Below are positions 35,746 through 45,046 of a stretch of 64,000 nucleotides of DNA, one piece after another (position 1 is the stretch's first letter; every line of letters begins with the position of its first letter). A program made the position numbers and the translations under genes. The notes under the pieces were generated by a model. That model saw only the letters and a program-made list of their open reading frames with translations. It was not told the origin of the DNA and did no database searches. The stretch comes from Rhodovastum atsumiense (GTDB lineage Bacteria; Pseudomonadota; Alphaproteobacteria; Acetobacterales; Acetobacteraceae): positions 177,001 through 241,000 of the forward strand of contig NZ_OW485601.1 of the NCBI RefSeq assembly GCF_937425535.1, given 5' to 3'.

Positions 35746-35777
35746 CGTTATTTTACGCGATATACAATAAAATAACG
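35746..35777. promoter_or_regulatory. 10-bp perfect inverted repeat upstream of the methyltransferase
   Basis: CGTTATTTTA (35746-35755) and TAAAATAACG (35768-35777) are exact complements across 12 bases, 70 bases before the ATG at 35676. The size and AT content suggest a TetR- or Fur-like operator. Confidence 0.55.
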
Positions 35778-35792
35778 TTGCAGGAACGCCCG

Positions 35793-35864
35793 TTGGGGCT
35801 TTGCCCCAAACCCGACCAGGAGGCTTTGCCTCCTGGACCTCCACCAAGGGCCAAAGGCCCTTGG
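35793..35864. repeat. Palindromic intergenic repeat, copy 4 (three hairpins)
   Basis: TTGGGGC-TTT-GCCCCAA (35793-35809), CCAGGAGGC-TTT-GCCTCCTGG (35816-35836) and CCAAGGGCC-AAA-GGCCCTTGG (35844-35864) follow one another at the 3' end of the FAD oxidoreductase operon. Confidence 0.85.
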
Positions 35865-35879
35865 ATCCTATTCTTTTTC

Positions 35880-36992
35880 CTATGCGGCGAAGCGAGCGGC
35901 GGCGAAAGGGGCGATCGGCAGCGCCGTGCCGCCGTCGATCACCAGATCAGCCACGATCCCACCGACCACGGGAACCAGCTGGAAGCCATGGCCGGTGAAG
36001 CCCACGGCATGAACCACATCCGGCAGACGGGGCGAACGCTCGATGATCGGCAAAGCATCGGCGGTCGCCGCCTCGATGCCCGCCCAGATCCGCGCCACCC
36101 GCAACGGCCCGATCGCCGGGAACAGGTCGGTCGCCGCCTTCGCGCCACGCGCCACCACCGCTGCCCGCACCTCGCTGCGGCCGGTTTCCAGGTCAGGCAC
36201 CCCCTCATGGCCGCCCCCGAGCAGCAAGGTGCCGCGATCGGTCTGCTTGAAGGACAGCTTCCGGCCATAGATGGACATCACCGGGCCGAGGAACGGCGCC
36301 ACCTTCTCCGTGACGATCATCATCAATGCCTTCGGCCGCAGCGGCAGCGCCTCGCCCAGCATCGCCCCGATCCGCCCGCCCCAGGCCCCGGCCGCATTGA
36401 CCACCGATCGCGCCGTGACCGCGAGCGCCCCCGCCTCGATCCGCCAGCATCCCTCCTCCCGGACGATGCGGGAGACCGGGGCGCCTTCGTGGATCACCAC
36501 GCCCGCCGCCTCGGCGGCGCGCCGGAACGCCGCCAGCGTCCGATGCGGATCCGCCGCACCGTCACGCCGGCAGATCAACGCCCCGGCACAATGCCGCGCC
36601 AGCGCCGGCACCAGCCCGAACAGCTCCGCGGCGTCGATCATCTCCTCATGGTCGTAGCCGAGCCCCCGCACCAGCGCGGCGCGTTCGCGCAACGGGGCCA
36701 GATCGGCCGGATGCTCGGCCACCCGCACCATGCCATGCGCGTGGAAACCGCAATCATCGCCTACCAGCGCGCCGATGTCGCGCCACAGCCGGTTGGAAAC
36801 CAGCGCGAGCGGAATCTCGGCCGGATCGCGATTGAGGATGCGCACCCCCGCCGCGGTGGCGCCGGAGGCATGCCGCCCGATCCGGTCCCGCTCGAACAGC
36901 GTCACCCGCACGCCGCGCCGGGCCAGATGCAGTGCCGCCGACAGCCCATGCAACCCACCGCCGATGACGACGGCGTCGGTGACGGCGCTCAT
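35880..36992 (-). CDS. FAD-dependent amino-acid/opine oxidoreductase, beta-type (DadA/HcnC-like)
   Basis: The 370-residue flavoprotein starts MSAVTDAVVIGGGLHGLSAA with the GxGxxG FAD motif. It has ERDRIGRHASGATAAGVRIL and, near the end, VHAVGFTGHGFQLVPVVGG, as in D-amino-acid dehydrogenases and the HcnC or opine-oxidase beta subunit. It oxidises a secondary or D-amine to an imine. Its start overlaps the stop of the alpha-type gene by four bases. With the 2Fe-2S and alpha-type proteins it forms a three-part membrane-linked dehydrogenase. Confidence 0.85.
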   Translation of the reverse strand: MSAVTDAVVIGGGLHGLSAALHLARRGVRVTLFERDRIGRHASGATAAGVRILNRDPAEIPLALVSNRLWRDIGALVGDDCGFHAHGMVRVAEHPADLAPLRERAALVRGLGYDHEEMIDAAELFGLVPALARHCAGALICRRDGAADPHRTLAAFRRAAEAAGVVIHEGAPVSRIVREEGCWRIEAGALAVTARSVVNAAGAWGGRIGAMLGEALPLRPKALMMIVTEKVAPFLGPVMSIYGRKLSFKQTDRGTLLLGGGHEGVPDLETGRSEVRAAVVARGAKAATDLFPAIGPLRVARIWAGIEAATADALPIIERSPRLPDVVHAVGFTGHGFQLVPVVGGIVADLVIDGGTALPIAPFAAARFAA

Positions 36993-38377
36993 TCGCCCAT
37001 GTCCGCCAGGGCCGCGAGTTCGTCCAGGCTGATCGGGGCCAGCGGCGGGCGGACGCGGAAACTGCCGATCTCCGCCATCGTCGCCCCCTGGGTCTCGGCC
37101 AGCAGCGCGGACAGCGTCAGCCCGCATTGCCGCCCCTGGCACGGGCCCATGCCGCAGCGGGTGAATGCCTTGACCTGGTTCGGACCGGGCCGGCCGATCC
37201 GCGCCGCCGCCCGGATCGCCCCGGCGGTCAGGCCCTCACAGCGGCAGACCACGGTGTCATCGGCCAGCGGACGCGCCGGCGGCGGATACAGCGCATCCAG
37301 CAGCGGCCGCACCGCGAGCGCCCGTCCGAGCCCGGCCCGCACCGGCGCCGCCCGTCGCCGGGCAGCGGCCTCGTCCAGCCGCCCGGCCCGCGCGGCGATG
37401 CCGATCGCCGCCAGCCGTCCCCGCGCCAGCGCCGCCGTGGCGCCCCCGATCCCACCGAGATCGCCCGCCACGAAGATCCCCGGCCGCGACGTCTCGCCCA
37501 ACGCCCCCAGGCGCGGTCGGAAACTGCCCTGCGCCGCGTCCCAGTCATGGTCGCAGCCCAGCAGCAGCGTCGGATGGATGGCGGGCACCACCCCCTCGTG
37601 CACCAGCAGCACCGCGGCCGGCTCGCGCCGCACCGCCCCTCCGGCGGCGGTGCGGTAACGCAGCCCGCACAGCCGGTCGTCGCCCTCGGCGGCGAATTCC
37701 CGCACCCCCGGCACGATGCGCACCCCGGCGAGACGCAGCCGCGCCAGCCAGCCCAGCCCGGCAAGCAGGTCGGCCACGCCGCGCAGCGCAGCGCCGGCCT
37801 GCCCGGCGGCGCGCCGCAGCAGCCCCGGCGGCGTGGTGTCGAGGATACCGGCCAGGTGGCCGCCGGCGCGCAGCACCTGCACCGCGTACAGCGCCACCAG
37901 CGGGCCGGAGCCGGCGATCCAGACCGGCCCCTCCGGCACCTGCCACGAGGTCTTCAGCAGGATCTGTGCGGCGCCGACGGTCAGCACCCCCGGCAGCAGC
38001 CAGCCGGGGAACGGCACCGGACGCTCCTGCGCGCCGGTCGCCAGCAGCACCGCGCCGGCCTCGACCACCTCGCTGCGCCCCTCGGCGGAAACGAACACCC
38101 GCCCGCCCGATTCGATCTGCCAGACCCGCGCCCCGGGCCGGTAGGCGGCACCGCTGGCACGGAAGCGCGCCACCACGGCGGCACCGGCGGCATAGGCGGC
38201 CCCCAGGGCGACCGCCTCGCCGGCCCGGGCCCGGCGCTCGATGGCGCGCCAGACCTGCCCGCCCGGTGCCGGCTGCTCGTCGATCACCAGGGTGTCGAGG
38301 CCGAGCCCGCGCGCCTCGATCGCCGCCGCCAGCCCGGCCGGGCCGGCACCGACGATCACCAGGTCGACGCGGCTCAC
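36989..38377 (-). CDS. FAD-dependent oxidoreductase, alpha-type (HcnB/OoxA-like) with C-terminal Cys-rich domain
   Basis: The 462-residue protein has an N-terminal FAD motif VDLVIVGAGPAGLAAAIEA, a second dinucleotide motif GPVWIAGSGPLVALYAVQVL, and a C-terminal BFD-like Cys set (VVCRCEGLTAGAI, TRCGMGPCQGRQCG) that binds an Fe-S cluster. This is the layout of HcnB, opine oxidase alpha and hydroxyproline dehydrogenase alpha. GTG 38377 overlaps the 2Fe-2S gene. It probably passes electrons from the beta subunit to the quinone pool. Confidence 0.85.
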   Translation of the reverse strand: MSRVDLVIVGAGPAGLAAAIEARGLGLDTLVIDEQPAPGGQVWRAIERRARAGEAVALGAAYAAGAAVVARFRASGAAYRPGARVWQIESGGRVFVSAEGRSEVVEAGAVLLATGAQERPVPFPGWLLPGVLTVGAAQILLKTSWQVPEGPVWIAGSGPLVALYAVQVLRAGGHLAGILDTTPPGLLRRAAGQAGAALRGVADLLAGLGWLARLRLAGVRIVPGVREFAAEGDDRLCGLRYRTAAGGAVRREPAAVLLVHEGVVPAIHPTLLLGCDHDWDAAQGSFRPRLGALGETSRPGIFVAGDLGGIGGATAALARGRLAAIGIAARAGRLDEAAARRRAAPVRAGLGRALAVRPLLDALYPPPARPLADDTVVCRCEGLTAGAIRAAARIGRPGPNQVKAFTRCGMGPCQGRQCGLTLSALLAETQGATMAEIGSFRVRPPLAPISLDELAALADMGE

Positions 38378-38667
38378 TGGCCGATCTCCGGCAGGCCCGA
38401 CTGGCGTTCCACCCGCATGCCCTCGCGCACCGTCACCTGGCAGGTGCGGACCGAAGGTGCCCCGTCCACCCGGGCGCGGCATTCGAAGCACGCGCCGGCC
38501 AGGCAATACGGCGCGCGCCGTGTCCCGTCGGCCTCGGCGCGGGCCCAGGGCTCGGCTTGCCGCAGCAACACCGCCGCCACCGTCTCGCCGGGCAAGGCCG
38601 GGGTGGGCACGCCGTCGATCAGGATCGTCACGGTGGCGGAAGCAGGATCAGACAGCGTGCGAAACAT
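38374..38667 (-). CDS. Small 2Fe-2S protein (HcnA/OoxX-like)
   Basis: The 97-residue protein carries a plant-type 2Fe-2S set in YCLAGACFECRARVDG with a later Cys in VRTCQVTVREG. ILIDGVPTPALPGETVAAVLL is the ferredoxin-like start. It is the gamma or A subunit of HcnABC/opine-oxidase-type enzymes. It overlaps both neighbours, confirming the operon. Confidence 0.85.
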   Translation of the reverse strand: MFRTLSDPASATVTILIDGVPTPALPGETVAAVLLRQAEPWARAEADGTRRAPYCLAGACFECRARVDGAPSVRTCQVTVREGMRVERQSGLPEIGQ

Positions 38668-39763
38668 GGAAACGTCCGTGATGGAAGGAAGAAAAGACCG
38701 CCGGCAGCGCCCCGGCCGCCAGCGCCGTGGCCAGCTCGCCGGCATGCGCCGCCGCCAGCGTCACGCCGGAATGGCAGATCGCGACGAAGGCGCCCGGGCA
38801 GGTCGGTGATTCGGCATAGACGGGCGCGCCGTCGCGGCTGAGCACCCGCAGGCAGGCCCAGTGGCGGCGCAGCCCGACACGGGCGAAATCGGGGGAAATC
38901 TCCACCGCGCGGCGGGCGATCCGCGCCGCGGCGGCGACCGTCGCCGCGGCATCGCGCCCGACCGGCTCGTTGCTGGTGCCGAACTGCAGCGTGCCGTCGC
39001 GCAACTGGCGCACCCCGGTCGCGGGCAGGTCGAGCAGCGGCGCCACCGGCCCGGCCACCAGCATCTGCCCCCGCTCGGCCAGCACCTCCAGTTCGATCCC
39101 GAGCGCCTGCGCCAGCGGGGCCGTGCCCAGCCCGGCGGCGATCACCACACGTCCGGCCCGGCGCACGCCGCGCCCCGATTCCACCCGGAATCCCCCCGCC
39201 TCCGCCGCCACGGCGGTGACGGCGTCGCCGGTGGAGAGCTCCGCGCCCAGCCGCCCGAGCCCGACATGCAGCGCGCGCAGCAGCCGCAAGGTATGCACCG
39301 CGCCGTCGTGCCGGCCGAAACTCGCCCCGGCCACTGCCGGCCCCAGCCGCAGCCGCGGCAGCAACGCCGCCAGCGCCGCCCGGTCGATGATCTCGGCATT
39401 CACCGGGCCATCCCCACCTTCCGGCGTCAGCCGGCGGCGACGCTCCGCCAGCCCGGCCTCGCCCAGGCAGAACACCAGCCCGCCGCGCTGCTCCAGCTCT
39501 ACGTCGATGCCGCTGAGGTCCTGCAGCTCACGGGCGAATTCGCTCCAGGCGGCGGCGCTGCGCTCGGTCAGCCGGCGATAGGCCGGCAGGCGCACGCCCT
39601 TGCCCTGCACCCAGACCAGCCCGCCATTGCCGCGCGCGGCCCGGAAATCCCCGTCGCCGCCGTCGAGCACCGCCACGCGCCGGCCCAGCCGCGCCAGCCC
39701 CAGCCCGATCGCCGCGCCGACCAGCCCGGCGCCGACGACAATGACATCGTAATCCCGGGACAT
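38648..39763 (-). CDS. Second FAD-dependent oxidoreductase, beta-type (DadA-like)
   Basis: The 371-residue protein starts MSRDYDVIVVGAGLVGAAIG and has GNGGLVWVQGKG, VVIAAGLGTAPLAQALG and a closing VAICHSGVTLAAAHAGELA, as in DAO-family deaminating dehydrogenases. It is first in the operon and overlaps the 2Fe-2S gene by 20 bases. Two beta-type proteins with one alpha/gamma pair suggest two substrates or a heterodimeric catalytic part. Relatives act on opines, D-amino acids or hydroxyproline. Confidence 0.83.
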   Translation of the reverse strand: MSRDYDVIVVGAGLVGAAIGLGLARLGRRVAVLDGGDGDFRAARGNGGLVWVQGKGVRLPAYRRLTERSAAAWSEFARELQDLSGIDVELEQRGGLVFCLGEAGLAERRRRLTPEGGDGPVNAEIIDRAALAALLPRLRLGPAVAGASFGRHDGAVHTLRLLRALHVGLGRLGAELSTGDAVTAVAAEAGGFRVESGRGVRRAGRVVIAAGLGTAPLAQALGIELEVLAERGQMLVAGPVAPLLDLPATGVRQLRDGTLQFGTSNEPVGRDAAATVAAAARIARRAVEISPDFARVGLRRHWACLRVLSRDGAPVYAESPTCPGAFVAICHSGVTLAAAHAGELATALAAGALPAVFSSFHHGRFHVSHAV

Positions 39764-39965
39764 GGCGTCACGTCCGCCGGCCGGCGCGGGGACGCCGCCC
39801 GTCGCCCCCGCAGGGCGGGCAACCGAGGCCGAATGGCATTGGGGGAAATCCTTAACTCACCGGTAGTACCGGGACCTTGATCACAATCGTGTTTCGTGCA
39901 TTAACGCATACATCACGAATTCACCGTGATTCAAGCCGTCACCGCACGGCCCGCCGGAGAACCCG
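39764..39965. promoter_or_regulatory. Divergent promoter region with two dyads
   Basis: Between the oxidoreductase operon and the ABC importer lie CCGGTA-G-TACCGG (39860-39872) and ATCACG-N7-CGTGAT (39912-39930). Both are perfect short repeats, and a shared regulator of both operons is plausible. Confidence 0.45.
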
Positions 39966-41528
39966 ATGCCATCCATCAAGACCGCCGCCCTTGTCTCCCT
40001 GGCGCTGCTGGGGGCGGGCACCGCCGTCGCCGCCCCGCGCGCGGGCGGGCAGCTGGTCTATGCCCAGAGCTCCTTTCCCCCCTGCCTCGATGTCGCCCAG
40101 AGCGCCCGCGCGCAGAACGCCACGCGACAGATCCTGGACACGCTGGTCGAGCAGGACCGCACGACCGGCGCCATCCTGCCGTGGCTGGCCACCGCCTGGG
40201 AGTGGCGCGACGGCGGCCGCGAGCTGGTGCTGACGCTGCGCCGCGACGTCACCTTCAGCAACGGCGAGAAGCTCGACGCCGCCGCCGTCCAGGCCAATCT
40301 GGACACGCTGGCCCGGCTCGGCCGCGAGGGCCGCGCCAGCCAGGCGGCCGGCTATCTCGCGGGCTACCAGGGCAGCACGGTGATCGACCCCGCCACCGTG
40401 TCGATCCGGCTGGCGCAGCCGAAGGCGGGGTTCCTGCAGTCGCTGTCGGAAAAGACCATGGCGCCGCTGGCGCCGGAGACGCTGGCGAAGACCGCCGAGG
40501 CGCGCTGCGCCGGCGCCCTGATCGGCACCGGCCCCTTCGTCATCACACGGGTGGTGCAGAACGACCGCATCGAACTGGCGCGGCGCCCCGACTATGCCTG
40601 GGCCTCGCCGAATGCCGGCCATGCCGGTCCCGCCTGGCTCGACCGCATCACCTTCCTGACGGTGCCGGAAGCCAGCGTGCGCGTCGGCAGCCTGGTCAGC
40701 GGCCAGGTCGGCGCCATCGACGAGGTGCCGACCGACGCCATCCCCCAGATCGAGGCCGCCGGCGGGCGCATCATCGCCCGCACCGCCGGCGGCGTCGGCG
40801 TGACGCTCTATCCCAATGTCAGCCGCCCGCTGCTCACCGATGCGCGGGTGCGGCGGGCGCTGGTGATCGGCATCGACCGCCAGGAACTGCTCTCGGCGCT
40901 CTACACCAGCTATGACCACGCGGCCACCAGCGTGCTGTCCAGCACCGTGCCCGGCTATGTCGATCTCAGCGACAAACTCGCCTATCGGCCGGACGAGGCC
41001 CGCCGGCTGCTCGATGCGGCCGGCTGGACGCCAGGCCCGGACGGCATCCGCCGCCGCGACGGCCAGCGCCTCAGCCTTGAGGTGATCTGGAGCTTCCCGG
41101 GCTTCACCCCCGACCTTGAACTGGTGAAGGAGCAGCTTGCCCGCATCGGCGTCGAGCTGCGGCTCGGGCTGCGCACCGACGCCGAGATCGGCGGCATCAT
41201 CCGCGCCGGCCGCTTCGACCTGCGCATGGCCGACCTGACGCGCCCCGATCCGGACGTGCTGCTCTCCACCTTCTCCAGCCGCTACGCCGCCGGCATCACC
41301 GCCCCGCGCCCGGAACTCGATGCCCTGCTCGACCAGCAGAGCCTGGCCATCGACCCCGCCGCGCGCACCGCGCTGGTGCGGCGGATCCAGGAGAAGATCC
41401 TCGACGAGGGCTACGGGATTCCGCTGCGCGAGAGCAGCACCATCCTCGCCACCGTGCCGGGGCTGGAAGGGCTGTGGCTGTCCACGCCGCGCTGGCCGGT
41501 GTTCCACGACGCCCGCTTCACCGACTGA
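39966..41528 (+). CDS. ABC importer substrate-binding protein, peptide/opine class (SBP family 5)
   Basis: The 520-residue protein has an N-terminal signal segment (MPSIKTAALVSLALLGAGTAVAA) and the family 5 body: QILDTLVEQDRTTGAILPWL, TFSNGEKLDAAAV, GTGPFVITRVVQNDRIEL, and RRALVIGIDRQELL. It captures peptides, opines or similar amines in the periplasm for the permeases downstream. Being divergent from an amine oxidoreductase operon, it probably brings in that operon's substrate. Confidence 0.9.
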   Translation: MPSIKTAALVSLALLGAGTAVAAPRAGGQLVYAQSSFPPCLDVAQSARAQNATRQILDTLVEQDRTTGAILPWLATAWEWRDGGRELVLTLRRDVTFSNGEKLDAAAVQANLDTLARLGREGRASQAAGYLAGYQGSTVIDPATVSIRLAQPKAGFLQSLSEKTMAPLAPETLAKTAEARCAGALIGTGPFVITRVVQNDRIELARRPDYAWASPNAGHAGPAWLDRITFLTVPEASVRVGSLVSGQVGAIDEVPTDAIPQIEAAGGRIIARTAGGVGVTLYPNVSRPLLTDARVRRALVIGIDRQELLSALYTSYDHAATSVLSSTVPGYVDLSDKLAYRPDEARRLLDAAGWTPGPDGIRRRDGQRLSLEVIWSFPGFTPDLELVKEQLARIGVELRLGLRTDAEIGGIIRAGRFDLRMADLTRPDPDVLLSTFSSRYAAGITAPRPELDALLDQQSLAIDPAARTALVRRIQEKILDEGYGIPLRESSTILATVPGLEGLWLSTPRWPVFHDARFTD

Positions 41529-41535
41529 GGCGGCC

Positions 41536-42486
41536 ATGCTGCGCTACCTGGCCGGGCGCCTCGGGCAGGCCGTGTTCGTGGCCTGGGCGGCGTTCACCGT
41601 GACCTTCGTGATCCTGTATGTGATGCCGGAGGATCCGATCGCCATCATGCTCGACATGCGCGGCGACGGGTTGCTGGCCAACCCGGCCCAGGTGGCGCTG
41701 TTGCGCGCCGAGCACGGCTTCGACCAGCCGGTGCCGCTGCAGTACCTGCACAGCCTGTGGCGCGCCCTGCACGGGGAGTTCGGCACCTCGATCCAGCTTG
41801 GCCAGCCGGTCACCACGGCGATCGCCGCGGCGCTGCCGCACACGCTGGCGCTGGCGGGGCTGGCGCTGGGACTGGCGCTGACCGGAGGCATCGGCCTGGC
41901 GCTGCTGGCCACCTGGACCCGGCAGCGCTGGCTGCGCGAGCTGCTGCTGGCCCTGCCCGGGCTCGGCGTCAGCGTGCCGGCCTTCTGGGTCGGGCTGGTG
42001 CTGCTGCAACTGCTCTCGTTCCGCTGGCATCTCTTCCCGGCCATGGGCAATGCCGGCGCCGCCTCGCTGGTGCTGCCGGCGGTGACGCTGGCGATCCCCA
42101 CCGCCGCCGGCGTGGCCCAGGTCCTGGCGAAAAGCCTGCAGGCCACCTGGGCGCAGGCCTATATCGCCACCGCCCTCGCCAAGGGGGCGTCCCGGCCGCG
42201 CGTGCATCTGCGCCATGCCTTCCGCAACGCGCTGATCCCGGCACTGACCCTGTTCGGCCTGTCCGTCGGCCACCTGCTCGGCGGCTCTGTGGTGACGGAG
42301 ACGGTGTTCTCCCGCACCGGCATCGGCCGCCTGACCGAATTCGCCGTGAAGACCCGCGACATCCCCCTGGTGCAGGGGCTGGTGGTGCTGTCCACCGTGG
42401 TGTTCGTCGCCGCCAACCTCGTCGTCGACCTGCTCTGCCCGCTGATCGATCCGCGGTTGCTGCGCGGCGGGCGCCAGCCGGGCTGA
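41536..42486 (+). CDS. ABC importer permease 1 (DppB-like)
   Basis: The 316-residue membrane protein begins MLRYLAGRLGQAVFVAWAAF and has YVMPEDPIAIMLD, GEFGTSIQLGQPV and the EAA-type loop ATALAKGASRPRVHLRHAFR. It starts eight bases after the binding-protein gene and forms the channel with the next gene product. Confidence 0.9.
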   Translation: MLRYLAGRLGQAVFVAWAAFTVTFVILYVMPEDPIAIMLDMRGDGLLANPAQVALLRAEHGFDQPVPLQYLHSLWRALHGEFGTSIQLGQPVTTAIAAALPHTLALAGLALGLALTGGIGLALLATWTRQRWLRELLLALPGLGVSVPAFWVGLVLLQLLSFRWHLFPAMGNAGAASLVLPAVTLAIPTAAGVAQVLAKSLQATWAQAYIATALAKGASRPRVHLRHAFRNALIPALTLFGLSVGHLLGGSVVTETVFSRTGIGRLTEFAVKTRDIPLVQGLVVLSTVVFVAANLVVDLLCPLIDPRLLRGGRQPG

Positions 42487-42492
42487 CGCGGC

Positions 42493-43332
42493 ATGGTTCC
42501 CCCCCTGCTCTCATCCCGCCTCGCCCCCTGGCTGCGCGCCGCCGCGCTGCTGCCGGCCGCGATCGTGGTGCTGCTGGCGCTCGGCTGGGCGTTCTTCCCC
42601 GACGCCTTCGCCGCCGGCAGCCCGTTCCAGACCCGCACGGCGCTGCGGCTGCGTCCCCCCTCCTCCGGGCACTGGTTCGGCACCGACTATCTCGGGCGCG
42701 ATCTCTACACCCGCGTGGTGCACGGCGCGGCGCTGTCGCTGAAGGCGACGGTGATCGCGGTGGCGCTGGGCTTCAGCGCCGGCAGCGCCATCGGGCTGGT
42801 GGCGGGCTTCGCCGGCGGACGGGTGGAAGCGGCGCTGATGCGGCTGATCGACGTGCTGCTGGCGGTGCCCGGCCTGCTGCTGTCGCTGACCATCGTCACC
42901 GTGCTGGGCTTCGGCACCGTCAACGTCGCCATCGCCGTCGGCGTCACCACCATCGCCGCCTTCGCCCGGGTGATGCGCGCCGAGGTGTTGCGGGTGCGCG
43001 CCTGCCCCTATGTCGAGGCCGCCGCCGGTTGCGGCGTCGGCTGGCTGGCGACGCTGCTGCGCCACGTGCTGCCCAATGCCGCGGGACCGGTGCTGGCGCT
43101 CGCCGGGCTGGAGGTGGGGGCGGCGATCCTGATGGTGTCCTCGCTGAGCTTCCTGGGCTTCGGCGCGCCGCCGCCGGCGCCGGAATGGGGCTCGCTGGTG
43201 GCGGAAGGCCGCAACTACATGGCCACTGCCTGGTGGCTGACGGTGCTGCCCGGGCTGGTGGTGGTGGCGGTGGTGCTGGCGGTCAACCAGCTCGGCCGCG
43301 CCCTCGATGCCGGCCGCGCGGGACTGCACTGA
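42493..43332 (+). CDS. ABC importer permease 2 (DppC-like)
   Basis: The 279-residue protein shows the DppC pattern: one early TM, then HWFGTDYLGRDLYTRVVHGA and several TM segments. EVLRVRACPYVEAAAGCGVG is the ATPase-contact loop. It ends TGATG, overlapping the next start codon. Confidence 0.9.
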   Translation: MVPPLLSSRLAPWLRAAALLPAAIVVLLALGWAFFPDAFAAGSPFQTRTALRLRPPSSGHWFGTDYLGRDLYTRVVHGAALSLKATVIAVALGFSAGSAIGLVAGFAGGRVEAALMRLIDVLLAVPGLLLSLTIVTVLGFGTVNVAIAVGVTTIAAFARVMRAEVLRVRACPYVEAAAGCGVGWLATLLRHVLPNAAGPVLALAGLEVGAAILMVSSLSFLGFGAPPPAPEWGSLVAEGRNYMATAWWLTVLPGLVVVAVVLAVNQLGRALDAGRAGLH

Positions 43333-44945
43333 TGGCGACGGATCCGGTGCTGGAAATCCAGGGACTGCACGTCACCTATGCCGGCCGCCGGCCGGTGCCG
43401 GCGGTGCGCGGGGTGGACCTGCGGGTGCGCGCGGGCGAGGTGGTGGCGGTCGTCGGCGAATCCGGCTCCGGCAAATCGAGCCTCGCCCATGCCGTGCTCG
43501 GCCTGTTGCCGCCGGGCGGCAGGGTGACCGGCGGCGGCATCCGCTTCGCGGGCACGGATCTGCTGCGCCTGTCCGAACGGCGCCTCGGCCGCATCCGCGG
43601 GGCCGGCATCGGCCTGGTGCCGCAGGATCCCGGCGTCGCGCTCAATCCGGTGCAGCGGGTCGGCGCGCAGATCGCCGAGGTGCTGCACCTGCACGGCCAG
43701 GCCGACCGCCGCACCGCCTGGCTGCGCGCCGAGGAAATCCTGGCCGAGGTCGGCCTCGACGAGCCGGCGCTGCGGGCGCGGCAATATCCGCACGAGCTGT
43801 CCGGGGGCATGCGCCAGCGCGTGCTGATCGGCATCGCGCTGGCCTGCCAGCCGCGCCTGGTGATCGCCGACGAGCCGACCAGCGCGCTCGACACCACGGT
43901 GCAGCGGCGGGTACTGGACCTGCTCGCCCGGCTGACCCGGCGGGCCGGCAGCGCGGTGCTGCTGATCACCCACGACCTTGGCGTCGCCGCCGACCGGGCC
44001 AACCGGCTGGTGATCATGCGCCAGGGCGGCGTGGTGGAGACCGGCGACACCGCCGCCCTGCTGCGGGCACCGGCGCATGCGTACACGCGCGACCTGCTGG
44101 CGGCGGCACCGGCCTTCGCGCCGCTGTCCCCGCCCCCTCCTCCGGCGGAGGCGCCGCCGCTGCTGGAGGTGGCGCATCTGTGCAAGCGCTTTCCGCTCGG
44201 GCGCGACCGTGCCATCGCGGCGGTCCAGGATGTCTCCTTCGCCATCCCGCGCGGCAGCACCTTCGCCCTGGTCGGCGGCTCCGGATCCGGCAAGACCACC
44301 ACCGCGCGCATCGTCACCCGCTTCGAACCGGCGAGCGGCGGCGAAATCCGCTTCGACGGCGCCGACATCACCGCGCTGCGCGGCACCGCCCTGCGGCAAC
44401 TGCGCCGGCGCCTGCAACTGGTCTACCAGAACCCCTACACCTCGCTCGACCCTCGCTTCAGCATCGCCGACATCGTCGCCGAGCCGCTGGCCGCCTTCGG
44501 CCTCGCCACTGGCCAGGACCGGCGCCGGCGCGCCGCCGGGTTGCTGGAACAGGTCGGGCTCGGCACCGGGTTGCTCGACCGGCGCCCGGGCGAACTGTCC
44601 GGCGGGCAGCGCCAGCGCGTGGCCATCGCCCGCGCGCTGGCGCCGCAACCGGACCTGCTGGTGCTCGACGAACCGGTCTCGGCGCTCGACGTCTCGGTGC
44701 AGGCGCAGATCCTGGCGCTGCTGCGCGACCTGCAGCAGCGGCTCGGGCTGACCTACCTGCTGATTTCCCACGACCTGGCAATGGTCCGGCAGGTCAGCCA
44801 CTTCGTCGGCGTGATGCGGGCCGGACATCTGATCGAGACCGGCCCGACCGAGGCGGTGTTCGCCGCCCCCCGCGAGGAGGCGACCCGCGAGCTGCTGGCC
44901 GCCGTGCCGGGGCAGGGCTGGCGCGCATCCGTCGCCGGCGGATAA
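43332..44945 (+). CDS. Fused ABC importer ATPase (DppD-DppF type)
   Basis: The 537-residue protein carries two complete ATPase halves. The first has [30 protein letters not shown] and [13 protein letters not shown]. The second has [31 protein letters not shown] and [13 protein letters not shown]. It powers the two permeases. Start ATG 43332 overlaps the previous stop. Ends at a triple hairpin repeat. Confidence 0.93.
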   Translation: MATDPVLEIQGLHVTYAGRRPVPAVRGVDLRVRAGEVVAVVGESGSGKSSLAHAVLGLLPPGGRVTGGGIRFAGTDLLRLSERRLGRIRGAGIGLVPQDPGVALNPVQRVGAQIAEVLHLHGQADRRTAWLRAEEILAEVGLDEPALRARQYPHELSGGMRQRVLIGIALACQPRLVIADEPTSALDTTVQRRVLDLLARLTRRAGSAVLLITHDLGVAADRANRLVIMRQGGVVETGDTAALLRAPAHAYTRDLLAAAPAFAPLSPPPPPAEAPPLLEVAHLCKRFPLGRDRAIAAVQDVSFAIPRGSTFALVGGSGSGKTTTARIVTRFEPASGGEIRFDGADITALRGTALRQLRRRLQLVYQNPYTSLDPRFSIADIVAEPLAAFGLATGQDRRRRAAGLLEQVGLGTGLLDRRPGELSGGQRQRVAIARALAPQPDLLVLDEPVSALDVSVQAQILALLRDLQQRLGLTYLLISHDLAMVRQVSHFVGVMRAGHLIETGPTEAVFAAPREEATRELLAAVPGQGWRASVAGG

Positions 44946-44953
44946 GCCCTTTG

Positions 44954-45017
44954 GCGGGGCTTTGCCCCGCACCCCACAAGGGCTTTGCCCTTGACCCACC
45001 AAGGGCTTCGCCCTTGG
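44954..45017. repeat. Palindromic intergenic repeat, copy 5 (three hairpins)
   Basis: GCGGGGC-TTT-GCCCCGC (44954-44970), CAAGGGC-TTT-GCCCTTG (44977-44993) and CCAAGGGC-TTC-GCCCTTGG (44999-45017), then a short T-run, lie between the convergent ABC ATPase and P-type ATPase genes. It likely serves as a two-way terminator. Confidence 0.85.
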
Positions 45018-45046
45018 AACCCGTTATTTTCCTGTGCCGCGCAGCA

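Noticed and set aside
35880-38667. Hydrogen cyanide synthase HcnABC as a firm call
   Set aside because: The same architecture occurs in opine and hydroxyproline dehydrogenases, and the facing peptide/opine importer favours those.
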